Below are positions 35,877-44,957 of a stretch of DNA of 64,000 bases, piece by piece. The notes under the pieces are model-generated. The model had not been told where the DNA came from, searched no databases, and saw only the letters and a list, made by a program, of their open reading frames with translations. A program made the position numbers and the translations under genes. Numbering within the stretch: position 1 is the first letter of the stretch; every line of letters starts with the position of its first letter. The DNA lies in NCBI RefSeq assembly GCF_000948985.2, contig NZ_CP059733.1:248001-312000 (forward strand). The letters run 5' to 3'. The DNA comes from Thalassomonas viridans. GTDB taxonomy: Bacteria; Pseudomonadota; Gammaproteobacteria; Enterobacterales; Alteromonadaceae.

Positions 35877-38060
35877 ATGCGTACTTCATCGTTTTTCAAG
35901 CCTGCTTTAATTGCTTCGTCAATTTTAGCAGCGATTAGTCATACCGCCGTTGCCGAAGACATAGATGATAATATAGAACATCTAACCATTTTTGGCAGTG
36001 CTCAAGCGGTAAATGACGTGCCTGGAAGCGCCCACATGATCACGGAAGAAGAGCTGAACAAGTTTGATTTCACCGATATTATGCGTACCTTAACCTCTGT
36101 ACCCGGCGTTTACGTGCTGGAAGAAGACGGTTACGGTCTGCGTCCTAACATCGGCATGCGCGGTACCGGACAGAATCGCAGCGAAAAAGTTACGGTTATG
36201 GAAGACAATGTTTTAGCGGCTCCGGCGCCATATGCGTCTCCTTCGGCCTATTATTTCCCTACCTCAGGCCGTATGCAGCAGGTTGAAGTGCTTAAAGGCA
36301 CCTCCAGCGCCATGTATGGTCCGCGTACCACTGGCGGCGTGATCAATATGTTATCCCGCCAGATCCCTGATGAAGCCCTGGCCGGCCAGTTTAATGTCAC
36401 CACAGGTGAAGACGGCTACGCTAAGCTACACGCCTATGCCGGCGGTTCCGGCGAGCAGGTTTCTTCGGTATTTGAAGTATTTCGCTATCAGGCTGACGGC
36501 TTTAAAGACATCAACCACAGCGATCGGGATACAGGTTTTGTTAAAAACGATATCCTGGCAAAAGTACGCTTTAACAGCGACCGCAGCGCGGCCTATTACC
36601 AGGAGCTGGAATTTAAGGTGAAGTATTCGGACGAAGATTCCGATGAAACCTATATGGGCTTAACGGACAGCGATTTTGATGCCGACCCTTATGCCCGCTA
36701 CTCGGCTTCCCAGCTGGATAACATGGATACCACCCATAAGCAGGTACAGATCAACCATTTAATTAAGATCAACGGCCGTTTCAATGTTATGACCACGGCT
36801 TATTACAACGACTTTAGCCGTAACTGGTATAAAACCAGCAAGGTTAACGGTATGAGCCTGGGCAGCGGCGGTATCGAAGCAGCAGCTGCTTTTGACAAAA
36901 ACTCTCAGGGCGATTCTCTAAGCGTTGATGTTAAAGCCAACAGCCGTGATTACATTTCTAAAGGCCTGCAAACGGTATTAGATATTGAGCTTGATGATCA
37001 CCAGCTCAAGTTCGGCGCCCGTTACCACGAAGATGAAATGGATCGTTTCCAGTGGGTAGATAGCTATACCCTGAGCCAGAACTATCAAATGACGCTGGAC
37101 GACGATGGCGCCGGTGTACCCGGCAGCGATTCTAACCGTATCGACAGTGCCGAAGCCTTAGCCTTATTTGTACATGACGAATATACCCTGGGCGACTTTA
37201 TCATCAATGCCGGGTTGCGTTATGAAGACATTACTTTGGAACGCCATGACTGGGGTAAATCGGACAGCGCCCGTTCATTAACGCCTGCCCATAAGAAAAA
37301 TACCGTAGACGTCTGGTTGCCGTCACTGGCGGTGACTTATAAGGTGAACGACGAACTAGTGCTGCTTGGCGGCATCCAGAAAGGTTTCGCGCCACCGGCT
37401 CCGGGTAATGAAGACGCCGAAGACGAAGAAAGCATCAACTACGAGTTAGGCTTACGTTATAACAACGACAAGCTGCATGGCGAAGCCCTGGTGTTTTTCT
37501 CTGATTACGACAACATGCACGGTAACTGTACTGCCAGTCAGGGTTGTGACGATGATAGCATAGGCAACCAGTACAACGCCGGTGAAGTCGAAGTTAAGGG
37601 TCTTGAAGTGAAAGGCGGTTATGAATTCCAGCTGGCCAACCTGTTGGTACCGGTTGATTTGACCTACACCTTTACCGAAACCGAATTCCTTAACAATTTT
37701 GACTCAAACCTTGATACTTGGGGAAGCGTGACTAAAGGGGATGAGTTACCTTATGTTCCTGAAAACCAGCTGCAGTTCTCTGCGGGCCTTGTAGGCGACA
37801 ACTGGCGCGGGGATATCTTAGTGCGTTACATGGATGAAATGCGCACCCAGGCCGGTAGCGGCAACATTGCCGATGATCAGGAAATTGACAGCCGTACCGT
37901 AGTGGATCTGGCTGCCCATTATAACCTGACGGCCAACCAGGAACTGACCTTGAAAGTTGATAACCTGTTTGACAAAGAGTATGCGGCTACCCGTACCCAC
38001 GGCTCTTTAATGGCGGGCAAGCCCCGTACCATGAGCTTAGGTTATAAATACAGCTTCTAA
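35877..38060 (+). CDS. TonB-dependent receptor, FecA-like
   Basis: A 727-residue outer-membrane receptor with a signal peptide (ALIASSILAAISHTAVA) and a plug domain at about residues 30-165. Plug blocks are MRGTGQNRSEKVTVMEDNV, APAPYASPSAYYFPTSGRMQ and VEVLKGTSSAMYGPRTTGGV. The 22-strand-type barrel ends RTMSLGYKYSF with the terminal phenylalanine used for outer-membrane insertion. The APAPYA...YYFP segment is typical of the FecA group, so ferric citrate or a similar ferric chelate is a reasonable guess. No fecIR or transport genes lie next to it. A strong terminator follows. Confidence 0.88.
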   Translation: MRTSSFFKPALIASSILAAISHTAVAEDIDDNIEHLTIFGSAQAVNDVPGSAHMITEEELNKFDFTDIMRTLTSVPGVYVLEEDGYGLRPNIGMRGTGQNRSEKVTVMEDNVLAAPAPYASPSAYYFPTSGRMQQVEVLKGTSSAMYGPRTTGGVINMLSRQIPDEALAGQFNVTTGEDGYAKLHAYAGGSGEQVSSVFEVFRYQADGFKDINHSDRDTGFVKNDILAKVRFNSDRSAAYYQELEFKVKYSDEDSDETYMGLTDSDFDADPYARYSASQLDNMDTTHKQVQINHLIKINGRFNVMTTAYYNDFSRNWYKTSKVNGMSLGSGGIEAAAAFDKNSQGDSLSVDVKANSRDYISKGLQTVLDIELDDHQLKFGARYHEDEMDRFQWVDSYTLSQNYQMTLDDDGAGVPGSDSNRIDSAEALALFVHDEYTLGDFIINAGLRYEDITLERHDWGKSDSARSLTPAHKKNTVDVWLPSLAVTYKVNDELVLLGGIQKGFAPPAPGNEDAEDEESINYELGLRYNNDKLHGEALVFFSDYDNMHGNCTASQGCDDDSIGNQYNAGEVEVKGLEVKGGYEFQLANLLVPVDLTYTFTETEFLNNFDSNLDTWGSVTKGDELPYVPENQLQFSAGLVGDNWRGDILVRYMDEMRTQAGSGNIADDQEIDSRTVVDLAAHYNLTANQELTLKVDNLFDKEYAATRTHGSLMAGKPRTMSLGYKYSF

Positions 38061-38092
38061 GCCCGGTTAACCGGCTTTAAGCAAAACAAGCA

Positions 38093-38132
38093 AAATAAAG
38101 GCGAAGCAGAGCAATCTGCTTCGCCTTTATTT
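38093..38132 (+). terminator. Strong terminator after the FecA-like receptor
   Basis: An 18 bp perfect stem at 38093-38110 and 38115-38132, with core GGCGAAGCAGA / TCTGCTTCGCC, closes a four-base loop and ends in A/T-rich flanks. Confidence 0.92.
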
Positions 38133-38238
38133 ATGGTATGAAGCGGCTTCATGGATGAAGAAGAGCTTAGATGTTTTCTGCTGACGGGGGTATGATGACA
38201 GTATAACTAAAGTCAGTTAACAGGAATTAACCAGAGGC

Positions 38239-38835
38239 ATGTTAAATTTTTCCCCTTCATGTGAACGCAATCAGGATTATATCTTAGCGCAGCTTAAACA
38301 CTTGTTTTCGTCTGTCGACAGGGTGCTTGAGCTGGGCAGTCTCTCCGGGCAGCATGCCCTGCACTTTGCTGCTGCCTTGCCGCATCTGAACTGGCAACCA
38401 TCAGACCTGGCGGAAAATGTCCCGGCATTGAGGGAGAATATCCGTCACGGCGCGCCGGAAAACTGCTTGGCGCCTGTCCCGTTAGACGTTACGGTTGCCG
38501 GTGACTGGCCCAAGCAGCAATACGGCGGTATTTTTACCGCCAATACCCTGCATATCATGTCCTGGCCCTCGGTTGTGCAGATGTTCGAGCATTTGCCCAG
38601 GGTTTGCCGGCCGGACACTTTACTCGCCATCTACGGGCCTTTTAAATACCGGGGTGAATATACCAGCGAAAGCAATGCCAGGTTTCAGCAATGGCTGCAG
38701 GACAGGGATCCCCTAAGCGGCATCCGGGACTTTGAACAGGTGGATCAGCTGGCTCGGCAACAGGGTTTTAGCCTGGTGTCCGATGTTGCTATGCCAGCCA
38801 ATAATCAGCTGATCACCTGGCAAAAACAGGGCTAG
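38239..38835 (+). CDS. DUF938 family SAM-dependent methyltransferase
   Basis: A 198-residue cytosolic protein of the DUF938 family, a class I methyltransferase-like fold. It starts FSPSCERNQDYILAQLKHLF. The SAM-binding loop is VLELGSLSGQHALHFAAALP, followed by WQPSDLAEN, FTANTLHIMSW and LAIYGPFKYRGEYTSESN. Its substrate is not known. It is a single gene between a terminator and a long non-coding stretch. Confidence 0.85.
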   Translation: MLNFSPSCERNQDYILAQLKHLFSSVDRVLELGSLSGQHALHFAAALPHLNWQPSDLAENVPALRENIRHGAPENCLAPVPLDVTVAGDWPKQQYGGIFTANTLHIMSWPSVVQMFEHLPRVCRPDTLLAIYGPFKYRGEYTSESNARFQQWLQDRDPLSGIRDFEQVDQLARQQGFSLVSDVAMPANNQLITWQKQG

Positions 38836-39189
38836 TGTCCTCTTAGCCCGGTAAAACAGGCGGAGCCGGGTACTGTCGGTAACATTTACATCTTTTGGCA
38901 ATTTTTTAAATAAGCTTGTGGATTAAATGACTACAGCTCTTTCATGAACTATAAGTTATTGATTTATCATTTTATTGCTGTATGCCAAGGGATTTCCCGT
39001 TCCCGGCGGGATGAAACTGTCGATGTTCTTTACACTGAGTCATGCCGGTAAAATTTAACTTTATGAATATTAGGCAATATTTATTAAGGTCTGATTTATG
39101 CTTGAAAACTGACCAGTTGTAGAAGCGCAATGAGGATGCCGGAGCTGTAAGCAGTCAGGATGCTAACCACGCATTGAGGGCTGATAAGA
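38836..39189. other. 354 bp non-coding stretch before the PEP-CTERM gene
   Basis: No gene or strong hairpin is seen. The middle (38930-39070) is A/T-rich and probably contains the promoter of the PEP-CTERM gene. Close to the start codon lie short G/A-rich stretches (ATGAGGATG, TTGAGGGCTGATAAG), of which TTGAGGG about ten bases upstream may be the ribosome site. Confidence 0.5.
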
Positions 39190-40080
39190 ATGAAAAAATT
39201 TAAAACAATATGTCTGACCGTTATTGTTTTTTTGCTAAACCTTCCTTCCGCCATAGCCGGGCATTTACCGCCGGCGGACTGTAATGTTGCCGATGTGCAG
39301 CTTGACAGTCTTCAGCTGCTTGACGGCAGTCCTGTTGTCAACGTCCCGCCTGTTAACGCCAGCGAGTGTTACGGCGCATTTACGGGCAATAACAGCCTTT
39401 TTACCAAACCTACCAATGGTAACCTGGGATACGATAATGACGGCTGGCTGAACAGCGAATCTGCTTTCTGGTCCGGGCCGGGGGCTTTTGTTGAAGAAGC
39501 TGACTTACAGGACCTTGATGGTATCGGGGGTTTAAACGACCCCGGCTGGATTTACCTGGGGAAAGATGACGGGGACGGTTTTAAGGGGGAAACCAGCTCA
39601 GATGGTATCAACTCCTATACCTTTATCGATGACCTGCTGACCATGAGTAACTGTCTGGATAAAGACGATAACAATACCGCTTGCGTAGGCGGCGATGCGG
39701 TGAAAGGTGACTGGGCCTGGACACCGCCGGCGACAAATCCGCAAGACCTGCTGGACTTGCTGGGCGGGCTGTTTTTCGATCAGGTGGCCATTATCTTCAA
39801 AAGCGGCAGGCAATTTGCCATGTATAATTTTGATATTGGTGATTTGGGCTTAGATCCTGTGCTGGCCGGTGATTTTAATTATGCGTTTACCGGTACCTGG
39901 GATATGAGCAATACCTTAGGCAAGCATGGTTTATCAAACTTTACCCTGTGGGCCAGGGATCCGACGATTGAAACCACAGAAGTTCCCGAACCTTCGGTTT
40001 TGGCCCTGTTTAGTTTATTGCTCTTGCTGGTAGCCTTCAGGCAGAGGAAGGCACTGGCTGAATCCGGAGATCTGCGCTAA
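39190..40080 (+). CDS. Secreted PEP-CTERM sorting-domain protein
   Basis: A 296-residue protein with a signal peptide (TICLTVIVFLLNLPSAIAG). Its middle region is Asp/Gly-rich and has paired cysteines. The C-terminal sorting signal is VPEPSVLALFSLLLLLVAFR followed by basic residues: the Pro-Glu-Pro motif, one membrane helix and a positive tail. PEP-CTERM proteins are processed by exosortase and moved to the cell surface or exopolysaccharide matrix. No exosortase gene is in the window, so it must be encoded elsewhere. The function of the mature protein is unknown. Confidence 0.87.
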   Translation: MKKFKTICLTVIVFLLNLPSAIAGHLPPADCNVADVQLDSLQLLDGSPVVNVPPVNASECYGAFTGNNSLFTKPTNGNLGYDNDGWLNSESAFWSGPGAFVEEADLQDLDGIGGLNDPGWIYLGKDDGDGFKGETSSDGINSYTFIDDLLTMSNCLDKDDNNTACVGGDAVKGDWAWTPPATNPQDLLDLLGGLFFDQVAIIFKSGRQFAMYNFDIGDLGLDPVLAGDFNYAFTGTWDMSNTLGKHGLSNFTLWARDPTIETTEVPEPSVLALFSLLLLLVAFRQRKALAESGDLR

Positions 40081-40113
40081 GCTGTAGATAGCGCATCACC
40101 ATTATTCGATTAG

Positions 40114-40156
40114 CTAATAAGTACGGTAGTAGTGGTAGCGTCGTAGTACTTATTAG
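40114..40156. repeat. Inverted repeat between convergent genes
   Basis: CTAATAAGTAC and GTACTTATTAG form a perfect 11 bp inverted repeat with a 21-base G/T-rich loop. It lies between the PEP-CTERM gene and the convergent TlpA-like gene and may act as a weak terminator; the T tract is short (GTTTCCC). Confidence 0.6.
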
Positions 40157-40199
40157 TTTCCCTATTTTCCGGCGGTGATGCCGCTTTCCTGTATAGCCT

Positions 40200-40679
40200 C
40201 TACTCCCCCGAACTTGCCAGGGCATTACGTATATCCTGTTCGTATGCCGGCATTTTCTCTTCGCTGAAGCCGGCATGGCGGCTGATGATTTTACCGCTGC
40301 GGTCAAACAAATAACTGCTGGGCATGCCCTTGATTTTATATTGTTTCATCAGCTCCCCCCGGGGATCGTAAATCACCGGAAAATCCGCCGGCACCTGCTG
40401 CAGGAATTCGTCGGCGAATTTTTTGTTGTGATCCAGGTTTACGCTGAGCACGACAAAACCCTGCTGCTGATATTGCGCCTGCATTTGCGACATCCAGGGG
40501 AAAGATTTGCGGCAGGGGCCGCACCAGGACGCCCAAAAGTCCAGGTAAATGATTTTGCCACTATGCTGTTCCAATTGCCGGGCCAGTTCGCTGGTTGGGC
40601 TTTTGGCTTCGCCGGCATAGGCCGACAGCCCCAGGGCGGCAAGGATGAGATAACAGCAGAGTGCAAAAAGTTTACGCAT
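40200..40679 (-). CDS. TlpA/ResA-like periplasmic thioredoxin (CGPC)
   Basis: A 159-residue protein with a signal peptide (LFALCCYLILAALGLSAYA) and a thioredoxin domain of the TlpA/ResA group. The redox site is FWASWCGPCRKSFPWM (Cys53, Cys56). The typical VVLSVNLDHNKKFADEF block follows, then KGMPSSYLFDRSGKIISRH with the cis-proline. Such proteins reduce disulfides in the periplasm, often for cytochrome or copper-protein assembly. It stands alone on the minus strand. Confidence 0.85.
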   Translation of the reverse strand: MRKLFALCCYLILAALGLSAYAGEAKSPTSELARQLEQHSGKIIYLDFWASWCGPCRKSFPWMSQMQAQYQQQGFVVLSVNLDHNKKFADEFLQQVPADFPVIYDPRGELMKQYKIKGMPSSYLFDRSGKIISRHAGFSEEKMPAYEQDIRNALASSGE

Positions 40680-40884
40680 AAGTTTTCCATGGATGTGGTT
40701 GACTTTTAAACATTAATGCTTTTACACACCGAGTGCAAACAGATTTTGCCGGCGGTAAACTTTAGTGTCCGGATAGCCGTATTAAGCTTTAATTAACCGG
40801 GGGCTGGCAGCTTGTATTCATCTTCTTGAACGAGGTAAACTTATCCTTGATGATTTTGAATAACACAATACCGGGAAGCGAAAA

Positions 40885-41373
40885 ATGAAGGTTATTAACA
40901 AAGCAGTTTTGAGCGCCTTAACCTGTTTTGGCTTTTTGGCAGCCCATGCGGCCCTGGCGGATGAAGCCGCAAAACAAGATGCCCATAATTTGTGGCTGAA
41001 AAAACAGTTTTCCCAGCAGCACCAGCAACTTATTCCCGTGGTTACCGTGGCAGATATGTTTTACGCCTGCAACAAAGAAAGAAAAGTAGATCCCATTAAC
41101 TACCATATCAGCGAATTGGTGCTGAAAATGGACCGGGACAGGCTGGCGGATAAGCTGACTACCTGCCTGGCCGACGATAGCTTAAAGTCGGATGTTGCCC
41201 TTAATTTTGGTCTGATCGGCTGTTTCAACGAGCAGTTTTCCGAGATGCCGGCGTCCGAGAAAGCACAGAAGATGAAGCTGGTGCGTCAGGCGATAGCCTC
41301 ATTGTCCCGGGAAGAGAGGCAAAAAAGTTTAACCAAGTGTGTGACCGAACAGGCTATCCGCTACCTGAAATAA
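40885..41373 (+). CDS. Exported helical protein of unknown function
   Basis: A 162-residue protein with a signal peptide (AVLSALTCFGFLAAHAALA). The rest is mostly helical and charged. The mature part has four cysteines (in YACNKERK, LTTCLADD, LIGCFNEQ and LTKCVTEQ) that could form two disulfides. No family is recognised. GGGAAGCG before the ATG is a weak ribosome site. It is convergent with the gene ending at 41380, only six bases away. Confidence 0.65.
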   Translation: MKVINKAVLSALTCFGFLAAHAALADEAAKQDAHNLWLKKQFSQQHQQLIPVVTVADMFYACNKERKVDPINYHISELVLKMDRDRLADKLTTCLADDSLKSDVALNFGLIGCFNEQFSEMPASEKAQKMKLVRQAIASLSREERQKSLTKCVTEQAIRYLK

Positions 41374-41379
41374 CCCGGT

Positions 41380-41769
41380 TTAAGCTTTATCCCGCGGTTT
41401 CTGTTGCTGGTGACGCAGGGATTTTTGCGATGAAAAAGAGCTGGGAATAATATCCACACCCACCCATTTACCGACTTTGATCATCACAGGGATAGTGATA
41501 GGGGCAAAAGGCAAGACCACAAACACACCTAAGCCCAGACCTTTAAGCAGATCCAGAAATTGTCTGTTGGCCATTTTCATTTCCGCTTCGCTGGCATTGC
41601 CCTGGGTATATTTGCGGTATATCACCAGCATTTCTTTGGTTTCGGTTTTTTCCTGGGCCAGGGCTATTTTTACCCTGACCATCTGGCGCTTTAAACGGAC
41701 TGTATTTCTTTTACGGCTGATCAGCAGCACACGAACCGGTGCTCTGACAAAGTGGACCCATATTTTCAT
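41380..41769 (-). CDS. LETM1-like small membrane-associated protein
   Basis: A 129-residue protein. The N-terminal half is strongly basic and helical (RKRNTVRLKRQMVRVKIALA). The segment FLDLLKGLGLGVFVVLPFAP follows and continues ITIPVMIKVGKWVGVDIIPS. This hydrophobic FAPITIP...IDI(L/I)PSSF pattern recalls the LETM1 membrane segment found in bacterial LETM1-like proteins, but the rest is too short for that domain. Function unknown. It is divergent from ompR. Confidence 0.55.
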   Translation of the reverse strand: MKIWVHFVRAPVRVLLISRKRNTVRLKRQMVRVKIALAQEKTETKEMLVIYRKYTQGNASEAEMKMANRQFLDLLKGLGLGVFVVLPFAPITIPVMIKVGKWVGVDIIPSSFSSQKSLRHQQQKPRDKA

Positions 41770-41989
41770 CCGCTCAGTGTCCCATATTTAACGGCATTTG
41801 TATCTAGCTTATTGTTTGTTTTTTCTTGGCAATTTTGAGCAGTTGTTTTATTACCCCGGCAGGGTGGGACGAAACAGCATTTAATAATTTGTAACAAAAG
41901 CCTGAATAATTATCTCTCCAGCCCTTTCAAATATAAGGAAAGATGTCTTATAGTGGCAGCAAGTTAATCTGGTATGAAAATAGTGCGCT

Positions 41990-42715
41990 ATGGGACATGA
42001 AACACCGAAAATTTTAGTTGTTGATGATGATATGAGATTACGGGCGCTGCTGGAACGTTATCTGGTAGAGCAGGGATTTACCGTACGTAGCGCCGCCAGC
42101 GCCGATCAAATGGACCGCTTGCTGGAGCGGGAAAATTTTCACCTGCTGGTGCTTGATCTAATGTTGCCGGGGGAAGACGGTTTATCCATCTGCCGCCGCC
42201 TGCGCCAGAACTCCAATAATATTCCTATTGTGATGCTGACGGCGAAAGGAGATGAAGTCGACCGTATTATCGGCCTGGAGCTGGGCGCTGATGACTATAT
42301 GCCGAAACCTTTTAATCCCCGCGAACTGCTGGCGCGTATCAAAGCGGTACTCAGACGCCGGGTGCAGGAAGCGCCGGGAGCGCCTTCGCTGGAAGAAAAC
42401 GTTATCAGCTTCGGTGAATACGAATTAAACCTTGCCACCCGGGAAATGAAAAAAGGTGAAGTGAATATGCCGCTTACCAGTGGCGAATTTGCGGTACTCA
42501 AAGCCCTGATCACCCACCCCAGGGAGCCTTTGTCCCGCGACAAATTGATGAACCTGGCCAGGGGACGCGATTACTCGGCACTGGAGCGCAGCATAGACGT
42601 GCAGGTGTCCCGCCTGCGCCGCATGCTGGAAGAAGATCCCGCCAAACCCAGGTATATCCAGACGGTATGGGGTCTAGGTTATGTGTTTGTACCCGACGGT
42701 AAAGAAGCGGTTTAA
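41990..42715 (+). CDS. ompR: Osmolarity response regulator OmpR
   Basis: OmpR controls porins and other envelope genes in answer to osmolarity and pH. The 241-residue protein has a receiver domain with the acidic pair VVDDDMRLRALLE and the phosphoacceptor Asp56 in VLDLMLPGEDGL. The lysine is in DDYMPKPFNPRELLARIKAV. A winged-helix DNA-binding domain follows (GEFAVLKALITHPREPLSRD, RSIDVQVSRLRRMLEEDP, YIQTVWGLGYVFVPDG). Close likeness to E. coli OmpR and the partner gene 17 bases downstream make the call firm. Confidence 0.96.
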   Translation: MGHETPKILVVDDDMRLRALLERYLVEQGFTVRSAASADQMDRLLERENFHLLVLDLMLPGEDGLSICRRLRQNSNNIPIVMLTAKGDEVDRIIGLELGADDYMPKPFNPRELLARIKAVLRRRVQEAPGAPSLEENVISFGEYELNLATREMKKGEVNMPLTSGEFAVLKALITHPREPLSRDKLMNLARGRDYSALERSIDVQVSRLRRMLEEDPAKPRYIQTVWGLGYVFVPDGKEAV

Positions 42716-42732
42716 AATGAAATGCAGTTAAC

Positions 42733-44049
42733 ATGAAGTTGTTACCACGCAGTGCCTTTGGCCAGACGGTCCTGTTGATCGGCATTTTGCTGCTGATCAA
42801 CCAGGTGGTCTCCTGGGTTTCCATGGCGATCTTTTATATCCAGCCCAACTCCCAGCAAATCCACCAGCTGTTGGCAAAACAGATCCGGGTGGTGTTTATC
42901 GATGTTAAACATTCCGAGCTGAGCCCGGCAATGGCTGAAGCGTTTCAGCATGAAACCGGCATAGGCCTTTACCGGGAAAAAGATGCGCTGCAGCTTGGCC
43001 TGGCGCAGGCAGTTTATTACCCCTACCGATCCGACGAAATGAGTAAGTTACTCGGTGGCCCTGCGGAAGTGCGTATTACCCAGGGGGACGAATATTTATT
43101 CTGGATCCGGCCGCCGCAAGCGCCGCGTTTATGGGTGAAAATTCCCCTGACCGGGCTGGAAGAGGCCAATTTCCTGCCTTTGCTGTTTTTCCTGAGCCTG
43201 ATTGGTGTGCTTAGTGTTGCCGGCGGCTGGCTCTTTGTCCGCCAGCTTAACCGGCCGCTGAAATCCCTGCAGCGGGCAGCGGAAGAAGTGGGCCGGGGGG
43301 ATTTTCCTGAGCCGCTGAAAGAGCGGGGCACCACGGAAATTGCCGCCGTGACCCGGGCGTTTAACCATATGTCCAAAGGCATCAAACAGCTCGAAGACGA
43401 CCGGAACTTGCTGATGGCGGGGATTTCCCATGATTTGCGCACCCCGCTGACCCGGATACGCCTGGCGACGGAAATGATGTCCCCGGAAGATGACTTCTTT
43501 AAGGAAGGCATCGAAAGCGATATCGATGACATGAACAGCATCATAGATCAGTTTATCGACTATATCCGCCACGATACTACAGACAAGGCCGAACCCGGCG
43601 ATCTCAATTACCTGATTGAAGAAGTCGTGCATACCGAAACCCCGCCCGACAGGGTTATTCAGTTCAACGCCGGCGACTTGCCGGAAATTCCCCTGCGTTA
43701 TGTGGCGGTGAAGCGGGTGGTGGCGAACCTGATCCAAAACGCCCTGCGCTACACCGAAGGGGCCATTTTTATTGAAACCGGCATAGAATCCAGGGTCGCC
43801 GCCAGCGGACCGGCGTTAAAATATGCCTATTTCAGCGTTTGCGATGAAGGTGAAGGTATTCCAGAAGGGGAAATCGACCGCCTGTTCCAGCCTTTTACCC
43901 AGGGAGACAAGGCGCGCGGCACCGAGGGCAGCGGCCTGGGACTGGCCATAATCAAACGTATTGTCGATACCCATGGCGGTAAGGTGATCCTCTCCAACCG
44001 TGAGCAAGGAGGGTTGCAGGCTAAGGTATATCTGCCTTTGTCCTATTAA
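42733..44049 (+). CDS. envZ: Osmosensor histidine kinase EnvZ
   Basis: EnvZ phosphorylates and dephosphorylates OmpR. The 438-residue protein has two membrane helices (near residues 8-35 and 145-170) around a short periplasmic domain. A HAMP linker follows, then the H-box [20 protein letters not shown] (His233), the N-box [15 protein letters not shown], and the G-boxes [20 protein letters not shown] and [18 protein letters not shown]. It is cotranscribed with ompR. In E. coli pckA follows envZ convergently; here a small gene pair lies between. Confidence 0.95.
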   Translation: MKLLPRSAFGQTVLLIGILLLINQVVSWVSMAIFYIQPNSQQIHQLLAKQIRVVFIDVKHSELSPAMAEAFQHETGIGLYREKDALQLGLAQAVYYPYRSDEMSKLLGGPAEVRITQGDEYLFWIRPPQAPRLWVKIPLTGLEEANFLPLLFFLSLIGVLSVAGGWLFVRQLNRPLKSLQRAAEEVGRGDFPEPLKERGTTEIAAVTRAFNHMSKGIKQLEDDRNLLMAGISHDLRTPLTRIRLATEMMSPEDDFFKEGIESDIDDMNSIIDQFIDYIRHDTTDKAEPGDLNYLIEEVVHTETPPDRVIQFNAGDLPEIPLRYVAVKRVVANLIQNALRYTEGAIFIETGIESRVAASGPALKYAYFSVCDEGEGIPEGEIDRLFQPFTQGDKARGTEGSGLGLAIIKRIVDTHGGKVILSNREQGGLQAKVYLPLSY

Positions 44050-44084
44050 CTACAGTACCCGGAGTGCCAGCTAAAAATAAGGGA

Positions 44085-44126
44085 TAAAAAAAGTCCGAAG
44101 TCTTGATGAGATTTCGGATTTTTTTA
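44085..44126 (+). terminator. Rho-independent terminator after envZ
   Basis: The stem TCCGAAGTC / GATTTCGGA, which allows one G-T pair, is flanked by an A run on the left and a run of seven T on the right. It begins some 40 bases after the envZ stop. Confidence 0.85.
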
Positions 44127-44448
44127 TGTTTTAAGCTCTGGTTTTAATGGCCCGATTTCTTTCCCTGCTATCGGTAGTGGGTATGTCTTTATTTTATATA
44201 TTTATCAATGGATTATGGGCGAAAATTTTCTTAAAAATAAACCTGCTTTGCTGTTGATAGATCCACCCTCATATACTATATATTAATAGACCCCCACCTC
44301 ATCTAAGGAGGTACTTCAAGCACAGCTCATTCACAGGCCACTTACCGGCCGATAACTTAGTAAACAAGGTAATAAACAGGCGCTATCTCCAGGTGCAGAG
44401 AACACCCGAAGATAGCTAACCAAAACTGATACATATGAGGTATCGATT
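44127..44448 (+). other. 322 bp leader region of the small gene pair
   Basis: No protein gene is seen. The first half is A/T-rich and could hold a promoter. From about 44290 there is a G/C-richer leader that contains a perfect ribosome-site sequence, AAGGAGGT at 44305-44312. No ATG follows it within reach, and the real start of the small gene lies 137 bases further on. Short complementary stretches (GGCCACTTACCGGCC, and GCTATCTCC with the later GATAGC) suggest a folded RNA leader. Confidence 0.45.
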
Positions 44449-44616
44449 ATGGCTAAAGTTAATGATATGCCAGAGTTTCACTCGGTTAAAGTTTTTGTAA
44501 CAGAAAACACCCCCCATCACCGGCACAGTTCTATCAATGCCGGTATTCTTTTATCCCAGGGTTTTACAGGCAGGAACTTACTGTTAACCTCAGCAGGAGG
44601 ACAAGCTCATGTCTGA
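44449..44616 (+). CDS. Small 55-residue protein of unknown function
   Basis: This short frame begins MAKVNDMPEFHSVKVFVTEN and ends LLLTSAGGQAHV. A GAGG lies eight bases before the ATG. Its last eight bases overlap the start of the next gene, and the AGCAGGAGG that serves the next gene lies inside it, so the two are probably translated in a coupled way. The protein has a His-rich PHHRH stretch and no signal peptide. It could instead be a leader peptide that controls its neighbour. No family is recognised. Confidence 0.5.
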   Translation: MAKVNDMPEFHSVKVFVTENTPHHRHSSINAGILLSQGFTGRNLLLTSAGGQAHV

Positions 44617-44911
44617 ATCTACTCAAACCCCGCAAAACGAAGCCGCCAGAAGGAAAGCCCAGCTGTCCGAGCTTATCGACCTGACCGACGACTTCTCCAA
44701 GTTCCACCAGGAATGCGCCTTTCTTTGTGACGCTTTCGCCGCCGTAGCCCAGGAGCCGGAGTGCATCAGTGAGGAAACCAGCGAAGGGATACGCCACCTC
44801 AGTTATTGGCTTAAGGGTCAGGCAAAAGAGTATTACCAGAGAATCGACGCTATTTATCAGGAGGCCTACAGCCACAATAAACAGGCCGAAATAAATGAAA
44901 GCCAGGCTTAG
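44609..44911 (+). CDS. Small acidic helical protein of unknown function
   Basis: A 100-residue cytosolic protein, mostly helical and acidic, with two cysteines close together (CAFLCDAFAAVAQEPEC also gives a third). Its start overlaps the end of the 55-residue frame, with AGCAGGAGG just upstream. The residues after 25 (LTDDFSKFHQECAFLCDAF to WLKGQAKEYYQRIDAIYQEA) look like a helical bundle. No named family is recognised. A terminator for pckA lies 46 bases after its stop. Confidence 0.62.
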   Translation: MSESTQTPQNEAARRKAQLSELIDLTDDFSKFHQECAFLCDAFAAVAQEPECISEETSEGIRHLSYWLKGQAKEYYQRIDAIYQEAYSHNKQAEINESQA

Positions 44912-44957
44912 AAAAGAGTAAAAGGAGTAAAAAGAATAAAAAGGAGTAGATAAACAA

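Noticed and set aside
44127..44448. Known riboswitch class in the leader of the small gene pair
   Set aside because: I could not match the leader to any riboswitch consensus; the paired stretches are short and could be chance.
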